From assembly GCA_041621405.1 (NCBI GenBank), contig JBFKAV010000125.1, positions 1 to 10,587 on the forward strand: a DNA stretch of 10,587 nt. The letters are read 5' to 3'. This document shows, piece after piece, positions 1 through 6,176 of this stretch (its first letter is position 1; each line of letters starts with the position of its first letter). The translations under genes and the position numbers were made by a program. The notes below the pieces were generated by a model that was not told the origin of the DNA, did not search any database, and saw only the letters and a program-made list of their open reading frames with translations. This stretch comes from JBFKAV01 sp041621405. GTDB taxonomy: Bacteria; Pseudomonadota; Alphaproteobacteria; Rhodobacterales; Rhodobacteraceae.

Positions 1-933
1 CATGCCCCAGACCCGGGTGCGGATGAACTCCTTGTCCTCCCAGCCGTTCTCGAAGATGTGCCAGAGGATGCCCCAGATCAGCGCCACGTCGGAACCGGGC
101 CGCAGCCGCACGTATTCGTCGGCATGGGCCGCGGTGCGCGTGAAGCGCGGATCGCAGACGATGAGCGGCGCGTTGTTCTCCTCCTTGGTCTTCAGGATGT
201 GCAGGAGCGACACCGGGTGCGCCTCGGCGGGGTTGCCGCCGATCAGGAAGATCGCCTGTGAATTGTGGATGTCGTTGTAGGAGTTGGTCATGGCGCCGTA
301 GCCCCACGTGTTCGCAACCCCGGCGACCGTGGTCGAGTGGCAGATCCGCGCCTGGTGGTCGACGTTGTTCGTGCCCCAGTAGGCGGCGAACTTGCGGATC
401 AGGTAGGCCTGCTCGTTCGAATGCTTGGCCGAGCCGAGCCAGTAGACGCTGTCGGGCCCGCTCTCGTCGCGGATCTTCAGCATCTGGTCGCCGATCTCGT
501 TGATCGCCTCCTCCCAGCTCACCCGCACCCACTCGCCACCGACGAGCTTGGTGGGATACTTCAGCCGGCGCTCGCCATGGGCGTGCTCGCGGACCGAAGC
601 ACCCTTGGCACAGTGTGCGCCGAGGTTGAACGGGCTGTCCCAGCCGGGCTCCTGGCCGATCCACACGCCGTTCGCCACCTCGGCGATCACGGTGCAGCCC
701 ACCGAGCAGTGGGTGCAGACCGACTTGATGTTCTGGATCGCGCCAGTGGCGGCCGCCTGGGCGCTTGCCCTGGTTACCGTGCCGCCGGTGACGCCGATCG
801 CGGCGAGGCCGCCGATGGCGAGCCCCGAGCTGCGCAGGAACGAGCGGCGGTCGACCGAAGTCTCGGCGATGCGGCCCAGAACGCCGCCCTGCCGCTTCCG
901 CTCGGGAACCGTGTTGGTCTTCTTCCTCAGCAT
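1..933 (-). CDS. fdhA: Formate dehydrogenase catalytic (alpha) subunit, TAT-exported, 3' end outside window
   Basis: This is the N-terminal 311 residues of a molybdopterin-dependent formate dehydrogenase, which oxidises formate to CO2. The ATG at 933-931 follows GGGAGGA with close spacing. Residues 28-34 read DRRSFLR, a twin-arginine motif, followed by a hydrophobic stretch, so the folded enzyme should be exported to the periplasm. A CxxCxxxC motif (C73, C76, C80) with C108 in AHCAKG forms the N-terminal [4Fe-4S] site, and K110 fits the conserved electron-transfer lysine. DHQARICHSTT (residues 192-202) matches the active-site segment of the FdnG/FdhF family. C198, encoded by TGC, occupies the position that is selenocysteine in the E. 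coli enzymes. The gene is last in a leftward series after the TAT protein and the TorD-like chaperone. The beta and membrane subunits are presumably beyond base 1. Mo versus W cannot be read from this fragment; the nearby tup genes favour W. Confidence 0.96.
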   Translation of the reverse strand, partial: MLRKKTNTVPERKRQGGVLGRIAETSVDRRSFLRSSGLAIGGLAAIGVTGGTVTRASAQAAATGAIQNIKSVCTHCSVGCTVIAEVANGVWIGQEPGWDSPFNLGAHCAKGASVREHAHGERRLKYPTKLVGGEWVRVSWEEAINEIGDQMLKIRDESGPDSVYWLGSAKHSNEQAYLIRKFAAYWGTNNVDHQARICHSTTVAGVANTWGYGAMTNSYNDIHNSQAIFLIGGNPAEAHPVSLLHILKTKEENNAPLIVCDPRFTRTAAHADEYVRLRPGSDVALIWGILWHIFENGWEDKEFIRTRVWGM

Positions 934-949
934 GTGGTCCTCCCTTGCT

Positions 950-964
950 GGCCCTGCGAGGGCC
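950..964 (-). other. Stem-loop just upstream of the fdhA ribosome binding site
   Basis: GGCCCT (950-955) and AGGGCC (959-964) form a 6-bp stem with a 3-base loop, five bases before the GGGAGGA site of fdhA. A structure here could protect the downstream message or adjust the ratio of the TAT protein to FDH alpha. It lacks a U-run and is not a classical terminator. Confidence 0.25.
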
Positions 965-990
965 CGGCTTGGTGATGCGTCCGTCCGCGC

Positions 991-1182
991 CTAGAAGCGC
1001 GCGCTCTTGAGATAGGCTTCGACGTGCGGGGTCTTGCGCAGCCCCGAGCCCTCGCCCGACGTTTCCGAGGCCTCCGCCTCGCCGCCGGCCACCGCCGTCA
1101 CCGCGGCGGCAGGAGCGGCCGTGGCCGCGAGTTTCAGGAAATTGCGACGACCTTCGTCGGTTGTCTCACGCGTCTTCGCCAT
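991..1182 (-). CDS. Small TAT-signal protein of the formate dehydrogenase region (TIGR02811-like)
   Basis: A 63-residue protein with GRRNFLK at residues 11-17, a twin-arginine motif, followed by an Ala-rich hydrophobic stretch, then a polar segment and a C-terminus of the form TPHVEAYLKSARF. This matches the 'formate dehydrogenase region TAT target' family, short proteins usually encoded just upstream of FDH alpha subunits. The ATG at 1182 is preceded by GGGAGG eight bases away. It sits between the chaperone gene (46-bp gap) and fdhA (57-bp gap) and is surely co-transcribed with them. Its role is not established as far as I know; a small periplasmic or membrane-anchored partner of the enzyme is plausible. 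Only about 25 residues would remain after signal cleavage, so the signal may be retained as a membrane anchor. Confidence 0.9.
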   Translation of the reverse strand: MAKTRETTDEGRRNFLKLAATAAPAAAVTAVAGGEAEASETSGEGSGLRKTPHVEAYLKSARF

Positions 1183-1206
1183 TTCAGTTCCTCCCGTAAC
1201 TGGTGC

Positions 1207-1220
1207 CGCGCCTCGGCGCG
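1207..1220 (-). other. Stem-loop between the chaperone and TAT-protein genes
   Basis: CGCGC (1207-1211) and GCGCG (1216-1220) can pair around a 4-base loop in the 46-base gap, upstream of the GGGAGG ribosome site of the TAT-protein gene. The stem is short and may be chance at this GC content. Confidence 0.2.
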
Positions 1221-1228
1221 CTCATGGG

Positions 1229-1846
1229 TCATGCGGCGCTTGCGCCCGCCATCCTGAATGCTTCTTTCTCGATCTCGACGAACTTGCGGCCCGCCGCGCC
1301 GACCGGCGCGTAGAGGAACGATCCCTCCGCGCGCTCGAGGTCGGTGAAGAAATGGGTGGCCCAGGGCGCCAGGTGCTTGTTGAAGAAGTCGCGTTGCACC
1401 TGCAGCGACGCCGGCTTGCCGAAGCGGCCGAGGATCAGCCCGGCCATCATCTCGCAGAGGCTGGCGATGTTGTCCTCGGGCTCGAACACGTTCGGCGCCC
1501 GCTCGATGCCGAGCCGGGCCATGTCCTGCCTGAGCACCGCCAGCGGCTTCTCGTTCAGGAACCCGGTCATGTAGTAGCTGGCATAGGGCAGGACCTCGCC
1601 CCGCCCCAGCCCGATGAAGAGCCGGTTGAACTCGCGCTCGGCGGCGGTCTCGTTCACCGTCGAGGCCACCTTGCTCAGCGCCGCGATCGCCTCGCCGAGC
1701 GGCGTTTCGTCGCCGGTCAGCTTCCGGGTCCGTTCGATCAGCCTGGTCTTTGGAGGGCGCGCCAGCAGCGCCGCAAGGAAGTCGTAGAAATCGGCGCGAA
1801 GCCGATCCTCCTCCGCGACGTCTGCGATCTCGGTGCGATCCGTCAA
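1229..1846 (-). CDS. TorD/DmsD-family molecular chaperone for formate dehydrogenase
   Basis: A 205-residue all-helical protein of the TorD family, cytoplasmic chaperones that hold the TAT signal of a molybdoenzyme and help cofactor loading before export. Family marks include EFNRLFIGLGRGEVLPYASYY at residues 72-92 and EPEDNIASLCEMMAGL at 122-137, with HLAPW further on. The usual Asp-His pair of the second motif is Asp-Asn here (D125-N126). The start is a TTG at 1846-1844: an in-frame TGA lies three codons upstream, AGGGTGA precedes it by six bases, and the helical domain begins near residue 12, leaving no later start that preserves the domain. Position directly before the TAT protein and fdhA makes the FDH alpha subunit the likely client. 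Confidence 0.93.
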   Translation of the reverse strand: MTDRTEIADVAEEDRLRADFYDFLAALLARPPKTRLIERTRKLTGDETPLGEAIAALSKVASTVNETAAEREFNRLFIGLGRGEVLPYASYYMTGFLNEKPLAVLRQDMARLGIERAPNVFEPEDNIASLCEMMAGLILGRFGKPASLQVQRDFFNKHLAPWATHFFTDLERAEGSFLYAPVGAAGRKFVEIEKEAFRMAGASAA

Positions 1847-1867
1847 CGAACGTCACCCTGCTGCTTC

Positions 1868-1884
1868 GCCCGGCGCCTCCGGGC
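1868..1884 (-). other. GC-rich stem-loop in the leader of the chaperone gene
   Basis: GCCCGG (1868-1873) and CCGGGC (1879-1884) form a perfect 6-bp stem with a 5-base loop, ending about 20 bases before the TTG start and just upstream of its ribosome site. No U-run follows on the minus strand, so a simple intrinsic terminator is unlikely. It may be an mRNA stability or processing element, or chance in GC-rich DNA. Confidence 0.25.
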
Positions 1885-1898
1885 TTATCGTTGCTGAC

Positions 1899-1928
1899 AT
1901 GCTAGGAGCGGATCGTCTCACATATCAA
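1899..1928 (-). promoter_or_regulatory. Candidate sigma-70-like promoter for the torD-like/TAT/fdhA genes
   Basis: In the 118-bp gap between DUF3306 and the chaperone gene, the minus strand reads TTGATA (revcomp of 1923-1928), an 18-bp spacer, then TAGCAT (revcomp of 1899-1904). These match five of six and four of six consensus bases. The patch is conspicuously A/T-richer than its surroundings. It would allow the chaperone, TAT protein and fdhA to be transcribed apart from DUF3305/DUF3306. No other gene is seen in the gap. Confidence 0.35.
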
Positions 1929-1964
1929 GACAATTTCACGTGTCGTTCCGCTCCATGGCCCGCA

Positions 1965-2558
1965 TCAGGCATCGAATTCGAAGCGCATCCGGCGGCGGGG
2001 CCGCGCCGGAGCCCGGTCATCATCCTGCGCAATCTGTTGTTCTGTGTCGTTCTCTTCCGCATCGTCGTGGATTTCAGCGGTAGCTGCACCAGAGATCGTG
2101 GCCACCTCCTCTGCGGCGGGCTTTGCCTCGCCCGCCGCCTCCGCCGCCTGCGGCAGATCGCGCATCAGCCCCACCCCCACTTTGTAGGCCGTCTTCAGCA
2201 TCCCCGGCGCAACCGAACCGCCGGTGAAGTCGGTGTCGTAGTCGTTCAGCCCGTCGAGATTCGCCAGGACCGGGTTCGAGCGCCAGAGCCGGCGCAGCGC
2301 GCGGCGGCGCAGGTGCTCGGGCACAACATCCTTCAGGAAGGCCGAGAAATCGTCGCCCGGCTGCAGCGTATCGGGGTCCTTCAGGCCGAGCTTCTCGAGC
2401 ACCTCGGCATCGGAGAGCCCGGCCAAGTCATCCGTGCCCGCCTCGCCCTCGGCCGCCGCCGGCGCCGGCGCCTTCGGTTGAGCCGCCTCCCGCTCGGCCA
2501 CTTCCGCTTCGCGCTTGCGCCGCGACCAGCGCGACAGGCGGCCTTCGCGCTCGCTCAT
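1965..2558 (-). CDS. DUF3306 domain-containing protein
   Basis: A 197-residue protein with the DUF3306 pattern: an N-terminal LSRWSRRK segment, a variable Ala/Glu/Pro-rich linker (about residues 20-43), then a core holding DFSAFLK, VPEHLRRRALRRLWRSNP and NLDGLNDYDTDF, which is the conserved heart of the family. The C-terminal third is acidic and low-complexity and ends in a short Arg-rich patch and RFEFDA. There is no signal peptide or membrane segment, so it is probably cytoplasmic. Its ATG overlaps the DUF3305 stop by four bases (ATGA), so the two are translationally coupled and probably work together. The family is repeatedly found beside formate dehydrogenase genes; its biochemical role is unknown to me. 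Confidence 0.92.
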   Translation of the reverse strand: MSEREGRLSRWSRRKREAEVAEREAAQPKAPAPAAAEGEAGTDDLAGLSDAEVLEKLGLKDPDTLQPGDDFSAFLKDVVPEHLRRRALRRLWRSNPVLANLDGLNDYDTDFTGGSVAPGMLKTAYKVGVGLMRDLPQAAEAAGEAKPAAEEVATISGAATAEIHDDAEENDTEQQIAQDDDRAPARPRRRMRFEFDA

Positions 2559-3130
2559 TCCTCGTCCCTCCGAATCGAGCCCGGCGCGCGGTAGACGTCT
2601 GCGGTCTGGCGGATGCGGGCGTCGCCCTTGCCGTCCTCGCGGCGGTCGTCGAAATGCGGCCGCCGCTTACGCTTCACGAATTCCTCCTCGTGATGGTGCC
2701 GCGTGCAGAACGCGCCGATCCAGTCCTCCAGCCCTTCGGGGATCGGCAGGCGCTCGACGATGTCCTCGCCGTTGTCGGCGTAGTCCTGCGCCTCGTAGGC
2801 CGAGGCGGTCAGCTTCAGCACCTCCGGCCGCCCCTCCGCCGCGCTCGGAACCGGCCGCAGGATCGCGAAGACCGAGGGCGGCCTGCCGTTCAGCGCCACC
2901 AGGTAGGCCTCGGTCTCGGCTTGGTGCAGCTCCAGCAGCACCGTGGCGGCGTGGTAGTCAACCACCTCGCCCTCGCGCCGGAGCTCGGTCCAGTTGCCCG
3001 GTCCCGCCCCCGGGATCAGCCCGACCGCCCGCCAGGCCCACTTCGCCCAGCGGGTCGCGCCGGGCGTCCGGCGCAGGATCACCCCCACCGGCAGGGTCGC
3101 CGTCCGTTCGGCCTCTCGGGGCTGGTTCAC
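2555..3130 (-). CDS. DUF3305 domain-containing protein
   Basis: A 191-residue protein with the DUF3305 pattern: LPVGVILRRTPGATRWAKWAWR near the N-terminus, then a tract with DYHAATVLLELHQAETEAY, NGRPPSVFAILRP, and a C-terminal IRQTADVYRAP. It is partner to DUF3306, which starts inside its stop codon. I chose the GTG at 3130-3128 because GGGGGAGG (3143-3136) lies five bases upstream. An in-frame GTG at 3154 would add eight residues but lacks such a site and would use up most of the divergent promoter space. No export signal is seen. The C-terminal half carries a His/charged run (RHHHEEEF, then KRKRRPHF) that could bind metal or an acidic partner. It is the first gene of the leftward FDH unit. 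Function unknown; an accessory role for formate dehydrogenase is inferred from context. Confidence 0.91.
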   Translation of the reverse strand: MNQPREAERTATLPVGVILRRTPGATRWAKWAWRAVGLIPGAGPGNWTELRREGEVVDYHAATVLLELHQAETEAYLVALNGRPPSVFAILRPVPSAAEGRPEVLKLTASAYEAQDYADNGEDIVERLPIPEGLEDWIGAFCTRHHHEEEFVKRKRRPHFDDRREDGKGDARIRQTADVYRAPGSIRRDEE

Positions 3131-3225
3131 CTTGTCCTCCCCCGCGGTGCGCACTACGCTTTCCGCGATCCTACACTAAAGCGCCGCCGGCCGCTCCTGT
3201 CCAGCCGGGCGATGAGGGGAGGCGC
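3131..3225. promoter_or_regulatory. Divergent intergenic region between DUF3305 and the polyferredoxin gene
   Basis: This 95-bp space separates two divergent start codons, so it must hold promoters for both the leftward FDH accessory genes and the rightward Fe-S protein. Strong ribosome binding sites sit at both ends (CCTCCCCC at 3136-3143 for the minus strand, AGGGGAGG at 3215-3222 for the plus strand). The only A/T-rich patch is around 3170-3180; TACACT at 3172-3177 is a weak -10 candidate. I found no convincing -35, sigma-54 or FNR-type site. Confidence 0.4.
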
Positions 3226-5217
3226 ATGGTCACCAAGGTTCTGATCTGCGACTGCCGCGGCAGCCAGAAGCCCGACGCCGAGGCCATCGGCAAGGCCACG
3301 GGCCTGCCCTGTTCGGGCGGGCATACCGAGCTCTGCGGCAAGCAGATCGACCGGCTCGCCGCGGCGCTCAGCGCGCCCGACGCGGAGGTGATCGTCGCCT
3401 GCCGCCAGGAGCAGGACACCTTCGCCGCCCTCGCCGAAGAGCTTGGCACCGCGCCGCCGCTGGCGCTCGACATCCGCGACCGCGCCGGCTGGTCCGACGA
3501 GGGCGCGAAGGCGACGCCGAAAATCGCCGCGCTCCTGGCCGCCGCTATCCGCCCGCGACAGCCGGCGAAAACCGTCGACGTGATCTCCGAGGGCCTCTGC
3601 CTGGTGATCGGCGCCTCCGAGGTGGTGCTGCCCGTGGCCGAACAGCTCGCTGGCAGCCTGTCGGTCACCTGCCTCCTGAGCGACGCCCCCGAGGTGCTGC
3701 CCGCCCCGACCCGCCGCTACGACATCCTCTCCGGCCGCCTGCGCTCGGCGAAGGGCGCCTTCGGCGGCTTCAGCGTCACCGTCGACGGGCTGTGCGAGCT
3801 GCAGCCCGGCGGCCGCGGCGCGCTCGGCTTCGGCGCGCCGCGCGACGGCGGCAGTTCGGAATGCGACCTCATCCTCGACCTTTCGGGCAACCCGCCGCTC
3901 TTCCCCGCGCCCGAGAAGCGCGAGGGCTACCTGCGTGCCGACCCCGGCGACCCGCTCGCCATCCAGCGCGCCGCCTTCGCCGCCGCGCAGCTCCAGGGCA
4001 CCTTCGAGAAGACGCTCCACGTCGCGCTCGACGAAAGCCTCTGCGCCCATTCCCGCGCCCGCCAGACCGGCTGCACCCGCTGCCTCGACGTCTGCCCGAC
4101 CGGCGCCATCACCCCGAACGGCGACGCGGTGGCGATCGACGCGATGATCTGTGCCGGCTGCGGCGCCTGCTCCTCGGTCTGCCCCTCGGGCGCCGTCGGC
4201 TACGACGCGCCGCCGGTGCCGGAGACCTTCGACCAGGTCCGCACCCTCGCCGCGGCCTACCGCGAGGCCGGCGGCAAGGCGCCGCGGCTCCTGGTCCACG
4301 ACGACGGCCACGGCCGCGAGATGATCGCGCTCGCCGCCCGCCTCGGCCGCGGCCTGCCGGCCGCCGTGATCCCGCTCGAACTCCCCGCGCTCGCCGCCTT
4401 CGGCCATGCCGAGATGCTGGTGGCGCTGGCCACAGGGTTCCTCGCCGTCGATCTCCTGCTCGGCCCGAGATCCGACCGCGACACGATCACCGCCGAGACG
4501 ACCCTCGCCAACGCCCTCGCCTCCGGCCTCGGCGCGGGAGAGGCGCGGGTCCGGCTCCTCGACCCGGCCGACCCCGACGCGCTCTGCGAGGAACTCTACG
4601 CCGCAGGCCCCGCGCCGCTCGACGTCGCGCCGATCCTGCCGCTCGGCCGGCGCCGCGACGCGACCCGCCTCGCAGCCAAGGCGCTCGCAGGCGGCCGCGA
4701 CCTGCCGCCCGTCCCGTTGCCGCAGGGCGCGCCCTACGGCGCGGTCCTCCTCGACACCGAGGCCTGCACCCTCTGCCTCTCCTGCGCCGGCCTCTGCCCC
4801 TCGGGCGCGCTCGGCGACAACCCCGACCGCCCCGAGCTGCGCTTCCAGGAGGACGCCTGCCTGCAATGCGGGCTCTGCGCCAACATCTGCCCCGAGGACG
4901 CGATCACGCTCGAGCCGCGCCTCGACATCTCCGATGCGGCCTTCTCCCAGATCGTCCTGAAGGCCGAGGAGCCCTACCACTGCATCGAATGCGGCAAGCC
5001 CTTCGGAGTGAAATCCACCGTCGAGCGGATCGTGGCCAAGCTCGAGGGCCAGCACGCGATGTTCACCGGCTCCGACAACGCGCGGCTGATCCGGATGTGC
5101 GACGATTGCCGGGTCCGCGCCCAGTATCACGACCAGAGCGCCCCGTTCCGCGTCGGCGAACGCCCGCGGGTGCGCACCACCGAGGACTACCTGGCCGAGC
5201 GCGATAAGAAGCACTGA
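3226..5217 (+). CDS. 4Fe-4S polyferredoxin-type protein associated with formate dehydrogenase
   Basis: A 663-residue protein starting at the ATG at 3226 behind AGGGGAGG. The N-terminal region carries C8-x-C10 (LICDCRG), C29, C37 and C59, a pattern that could hold an additional metal site. A first di-cluster ferredoxin domain uses C273, C283, C286, C290 and C309, C312, C315, C319. A second uses C514, C517, C520, C524 and C545, C548, C551, C555. A tail has C586-x2-C589 and C625-x2-C628, resembling a zinc or rubredoxin-like knuckle. It could therefore carry up to four [4Fe-4S] clusters and move electrons or supply clusters. No TAT or Sec signal and no membrane segments are visible, so it is cytoplasmic. 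It is divergent from DUF3305/DUF3306 and convergent with the cytochrome gene. The family name usually given is only '4Fe-4S binding protein'; a role in FDH maturation or electron transfer is inferred from neighbours. Confidence 0.93.
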   Translation: MVTKVLICDCRGSQKPDAEAIGKATGLPCSGGHTELCGKQIDRLAAALSAPDAEVIVACRQEQDTFAALAEELGTAPPLALDIRDRAGWSDEGAKATPKIAALLAAAIRPRQPAKTVDVISEGLCLVIGASEVVLPVAEQLAGSLSVTCLLSDAPEVLPAPTRRYDILSGRLRSAKGAFGGFSVTVDGLCELQPGGRGALGFGAPRDGGSSECDLILDLSGNPPLFPAPEKREGYLRADPGDPLAIQRAAFAAAQLQGTFEKTLHVALDESLCAHSRARQTGCTRCLDVCPTGAITPNGDAVAIDAMICAGCGACSSVCPSGAVGYDAPPVPETFDQVRTLAAAYREAGGKAPRLLVHDDGHGREMIALAARLGRGLPAAVIPLELPALAAFGHAEMLVALATGFLAVDLLLGPRSDRDTITAETTLANALASGLGAGEARVRLLDPADPDALCEELYAAGPAPLDVAPILPLGRRRDATRLAAKALAGGRDLPPVPLPQGAPYGAVLLDTEACTLCLSCAGLCPSGALGDNPDRPELRFQEDACLQCGLCANICPEDAITLEPRLDISDAAFSQIVLKAEEPYHCIECGKPFGVKSTVERIVAKLEGQHAMFTGSDNARLIRMCDDCRVRAQYHDQSAPFRVGERPRVRTTEDYLAERDKKH

Positions 5218-5229
5218 GGCCAGGGGCCT
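5217..5229. terminator. Possible short bidirectional hairpin between convergent genes
   Basis: AGGCC (5217-5221) and GGCCT (5225-5229) form a 5-bp stem with a 3-base loop, filling the 10-bp gap between the polyferredoxin and cytochrome genes and touching both stop codons. No T-run on either side. It is weak as a terminator, but it is the only structure available between the two converging genes. Confidence 0.2.
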
Positions 5230-6061
5230 AGCGCGAGCGCACCGCGGCGCCGAGGTCCTTCGGCGTGATCGAGGCCGCGAAGGCCACGATCGCCGCCAGT
5301 TCGTCGACGTCGATCTCGACCGGCGCGATATGCGGCGGACGGTCGGGATCGAAGGGCTCGGTCAGGCCCTCGACCCGCAGGAACACCGGGTGCGGCGGCT
5401 CGCCCCAGAAGTTCTGGAACTTCTCCTGCCAGGTCGGGATCGCGCGGAGCGCGCCGAACGACGGCGTCGAGCCGATGCCGCCGAAACGGTTCTTCTCGGA
5501 GACCACGTGGCAGCGCCCGCAATGGGCATGGGCGAGCTCCTCGCCGAGGCCGGCGTCGCCCTGCGGCAGCGCGACCTCCTCCTCCGCGACCTCCTCGGCA
5601 CCGGGCAGGTAGGCCGCGCCGGTGCCGGGATCGAACGAGGCCACGGTGCGCCGGCCGATCTCCGAGGTCAGCCAGTCGGCGAAGGCCAACGCGTGCTCGG
5701 CCCCTGCCCCGCCCGGGATCACGACGACCGCGAAATCGCCGCCGCCCTCCGGCTCGGCACTGCGGAAGGCGGGCCTCAGCCGCTCGCCGTCGCCGCGGTC
5801 GCGCACCGCGCGGGCCAGGTCCTCGCCGGCGATCAGCGCATCCGCCCCGCCGGCCGCCGCAACGCTGTCGAGCGCGGCCGCGTCGCCCGGCTCGACCGTG
5901 ACCCGGATGCCGGACTTGAGCGCGAATCGCGGCACCAGGAACTGCAGCAGCCCCGAGGCCTCGAGCCGGGCGTCGGCAGCCAGCACCATGGTCTTGCCCT
6001 CGGCCCAGGCCGAGCCGCCAAAGGCCAGCGCGAAGAGCGCGGCCGTCAGGATCCGTCGCAT
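5228..6061 (-). CDS. Exported fusion of a shortened substrate-binding-protein-like domain and a c-type cytochrome domain
   Basis: A 277-residue protein. Residues 1-20 form a Sec signal peptide (MRRILTA... ending AWA), placing it in the periplasm. Residues 25-58 (MVLAADARLEASGLLQFLVP, then RFALKSGIRVTVEP) resemble the start of ModA/TupA-type oxyanion-binding proteins. Residues 110-143 (FAVVVIPGG, then AFADWLTSEIGRRTVASF) resemble the final part of the same fold; the second lobe seems to be missing. C181-G-R-C184-H185 is a haem c attachment site. No Met follows it, so the sixth ligand may be H224 or H244, each in a PPH context. I start at the ATG at 6061; an in-frame ATG at 6073 would add four residues but has a poorer ribosome site. 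It probably shuttles electrons to or from periplasmic formate dehydrogenase; the role of the N-terminal domain is unknown. It could also be annotated simply as cytochrome c. Confidence 0.85.
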   Translation of the reverse strand: MRRILTAALFALAFGGSAWAEGKTMVLAADARLEASGLLQFLVPRFALKSGIRVTVEPGDAAALDSVAAAGGADALIAGEDLARAVRDRGDGERLRPAFRSAEPEGGGDFAVVVIPGGAGAEHALAFADWLTSEIGRRTVASFDPGTGAAYLPGAEEVAEEEVALPQGDAGLGEELAHAHCGRCHVVSEKNRFGGIGSTPSFGALRAIPTWQEKFQNFWGEPPHPVFLRVEGLTEPFDPDRPPHIAPVEIDVDELAAIVAFAASITPKDLGAAVRSR

Positions 6062-6176
6062 CACGTCCCCCATTTCTCGCTCGCCGTTGCCCTTGCCCGT
6101 CGCCGGCCTCATATTCCAGAAAAGGCCACAAGCGCCGGCAATGCAACCGGACGGCCGAAACGCGGAAGGAAACGCG
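6062..6176. promoter_or_regulatory. Divergent intergenic region between the cytochrome fusion and DUF6494
   Basis: These 115 bp separate two outward-facing genes and should contain both promoters. On the minus strand TTGCCG (revcomp of 6136-6141) and TGGAAT (revcomp of 6113-6118) are 17 bp apart, a modest sigma-70-like pair that would serve the cytochrome gene. No comparable pair stands out on the plus strand. GGAAGGA at 6164-6170 is the ribosome site for DUF6494. No clear operator palindrome was seen. Confidence 0.35.

Noticed and set aside
340..342. Possible selenocysteine at the formate dehydrogenase active site
   Set aside because: The codon read on the minus strand is TGC (Cys), not TGA, so no SECIS element is needed or was found.
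1915..1931. GTCT...AGAC inverted repeat near the candidate promoter as an operator
   Set aside because: Only four base pairs per arm, with nine bases between them; too weak to distinguish from chance.
2515..3225. A rightward open frame continuing 711 bases upstream of the polyferredoxin start
   Set aside because: It lies antisense to the well-supported DUF3305 and is Arg/Pro-rich nonsense. The ATG at 3226 has a ribosome site, and the recognisable protein begins there.
3131..3225. Moco/Tuco riboswitch or FNR-type operator upstream of the FDH genes
   Set aside because: I could not find the two-part helix pattern of a Moco RNA or a TTGAT-N4-ATCAA site here or in the 1847-1964 gap.
3154..5214. 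A 686-codon leftward open frame antisense to the polyferredoxin
   Set aside because: It has Ala/Gly/Arg/Glu-rich low-complexity composition and no motifs. The opposite strand encodes conserved ferredoxin domains; long antisense frames are expected at about 70% GC.
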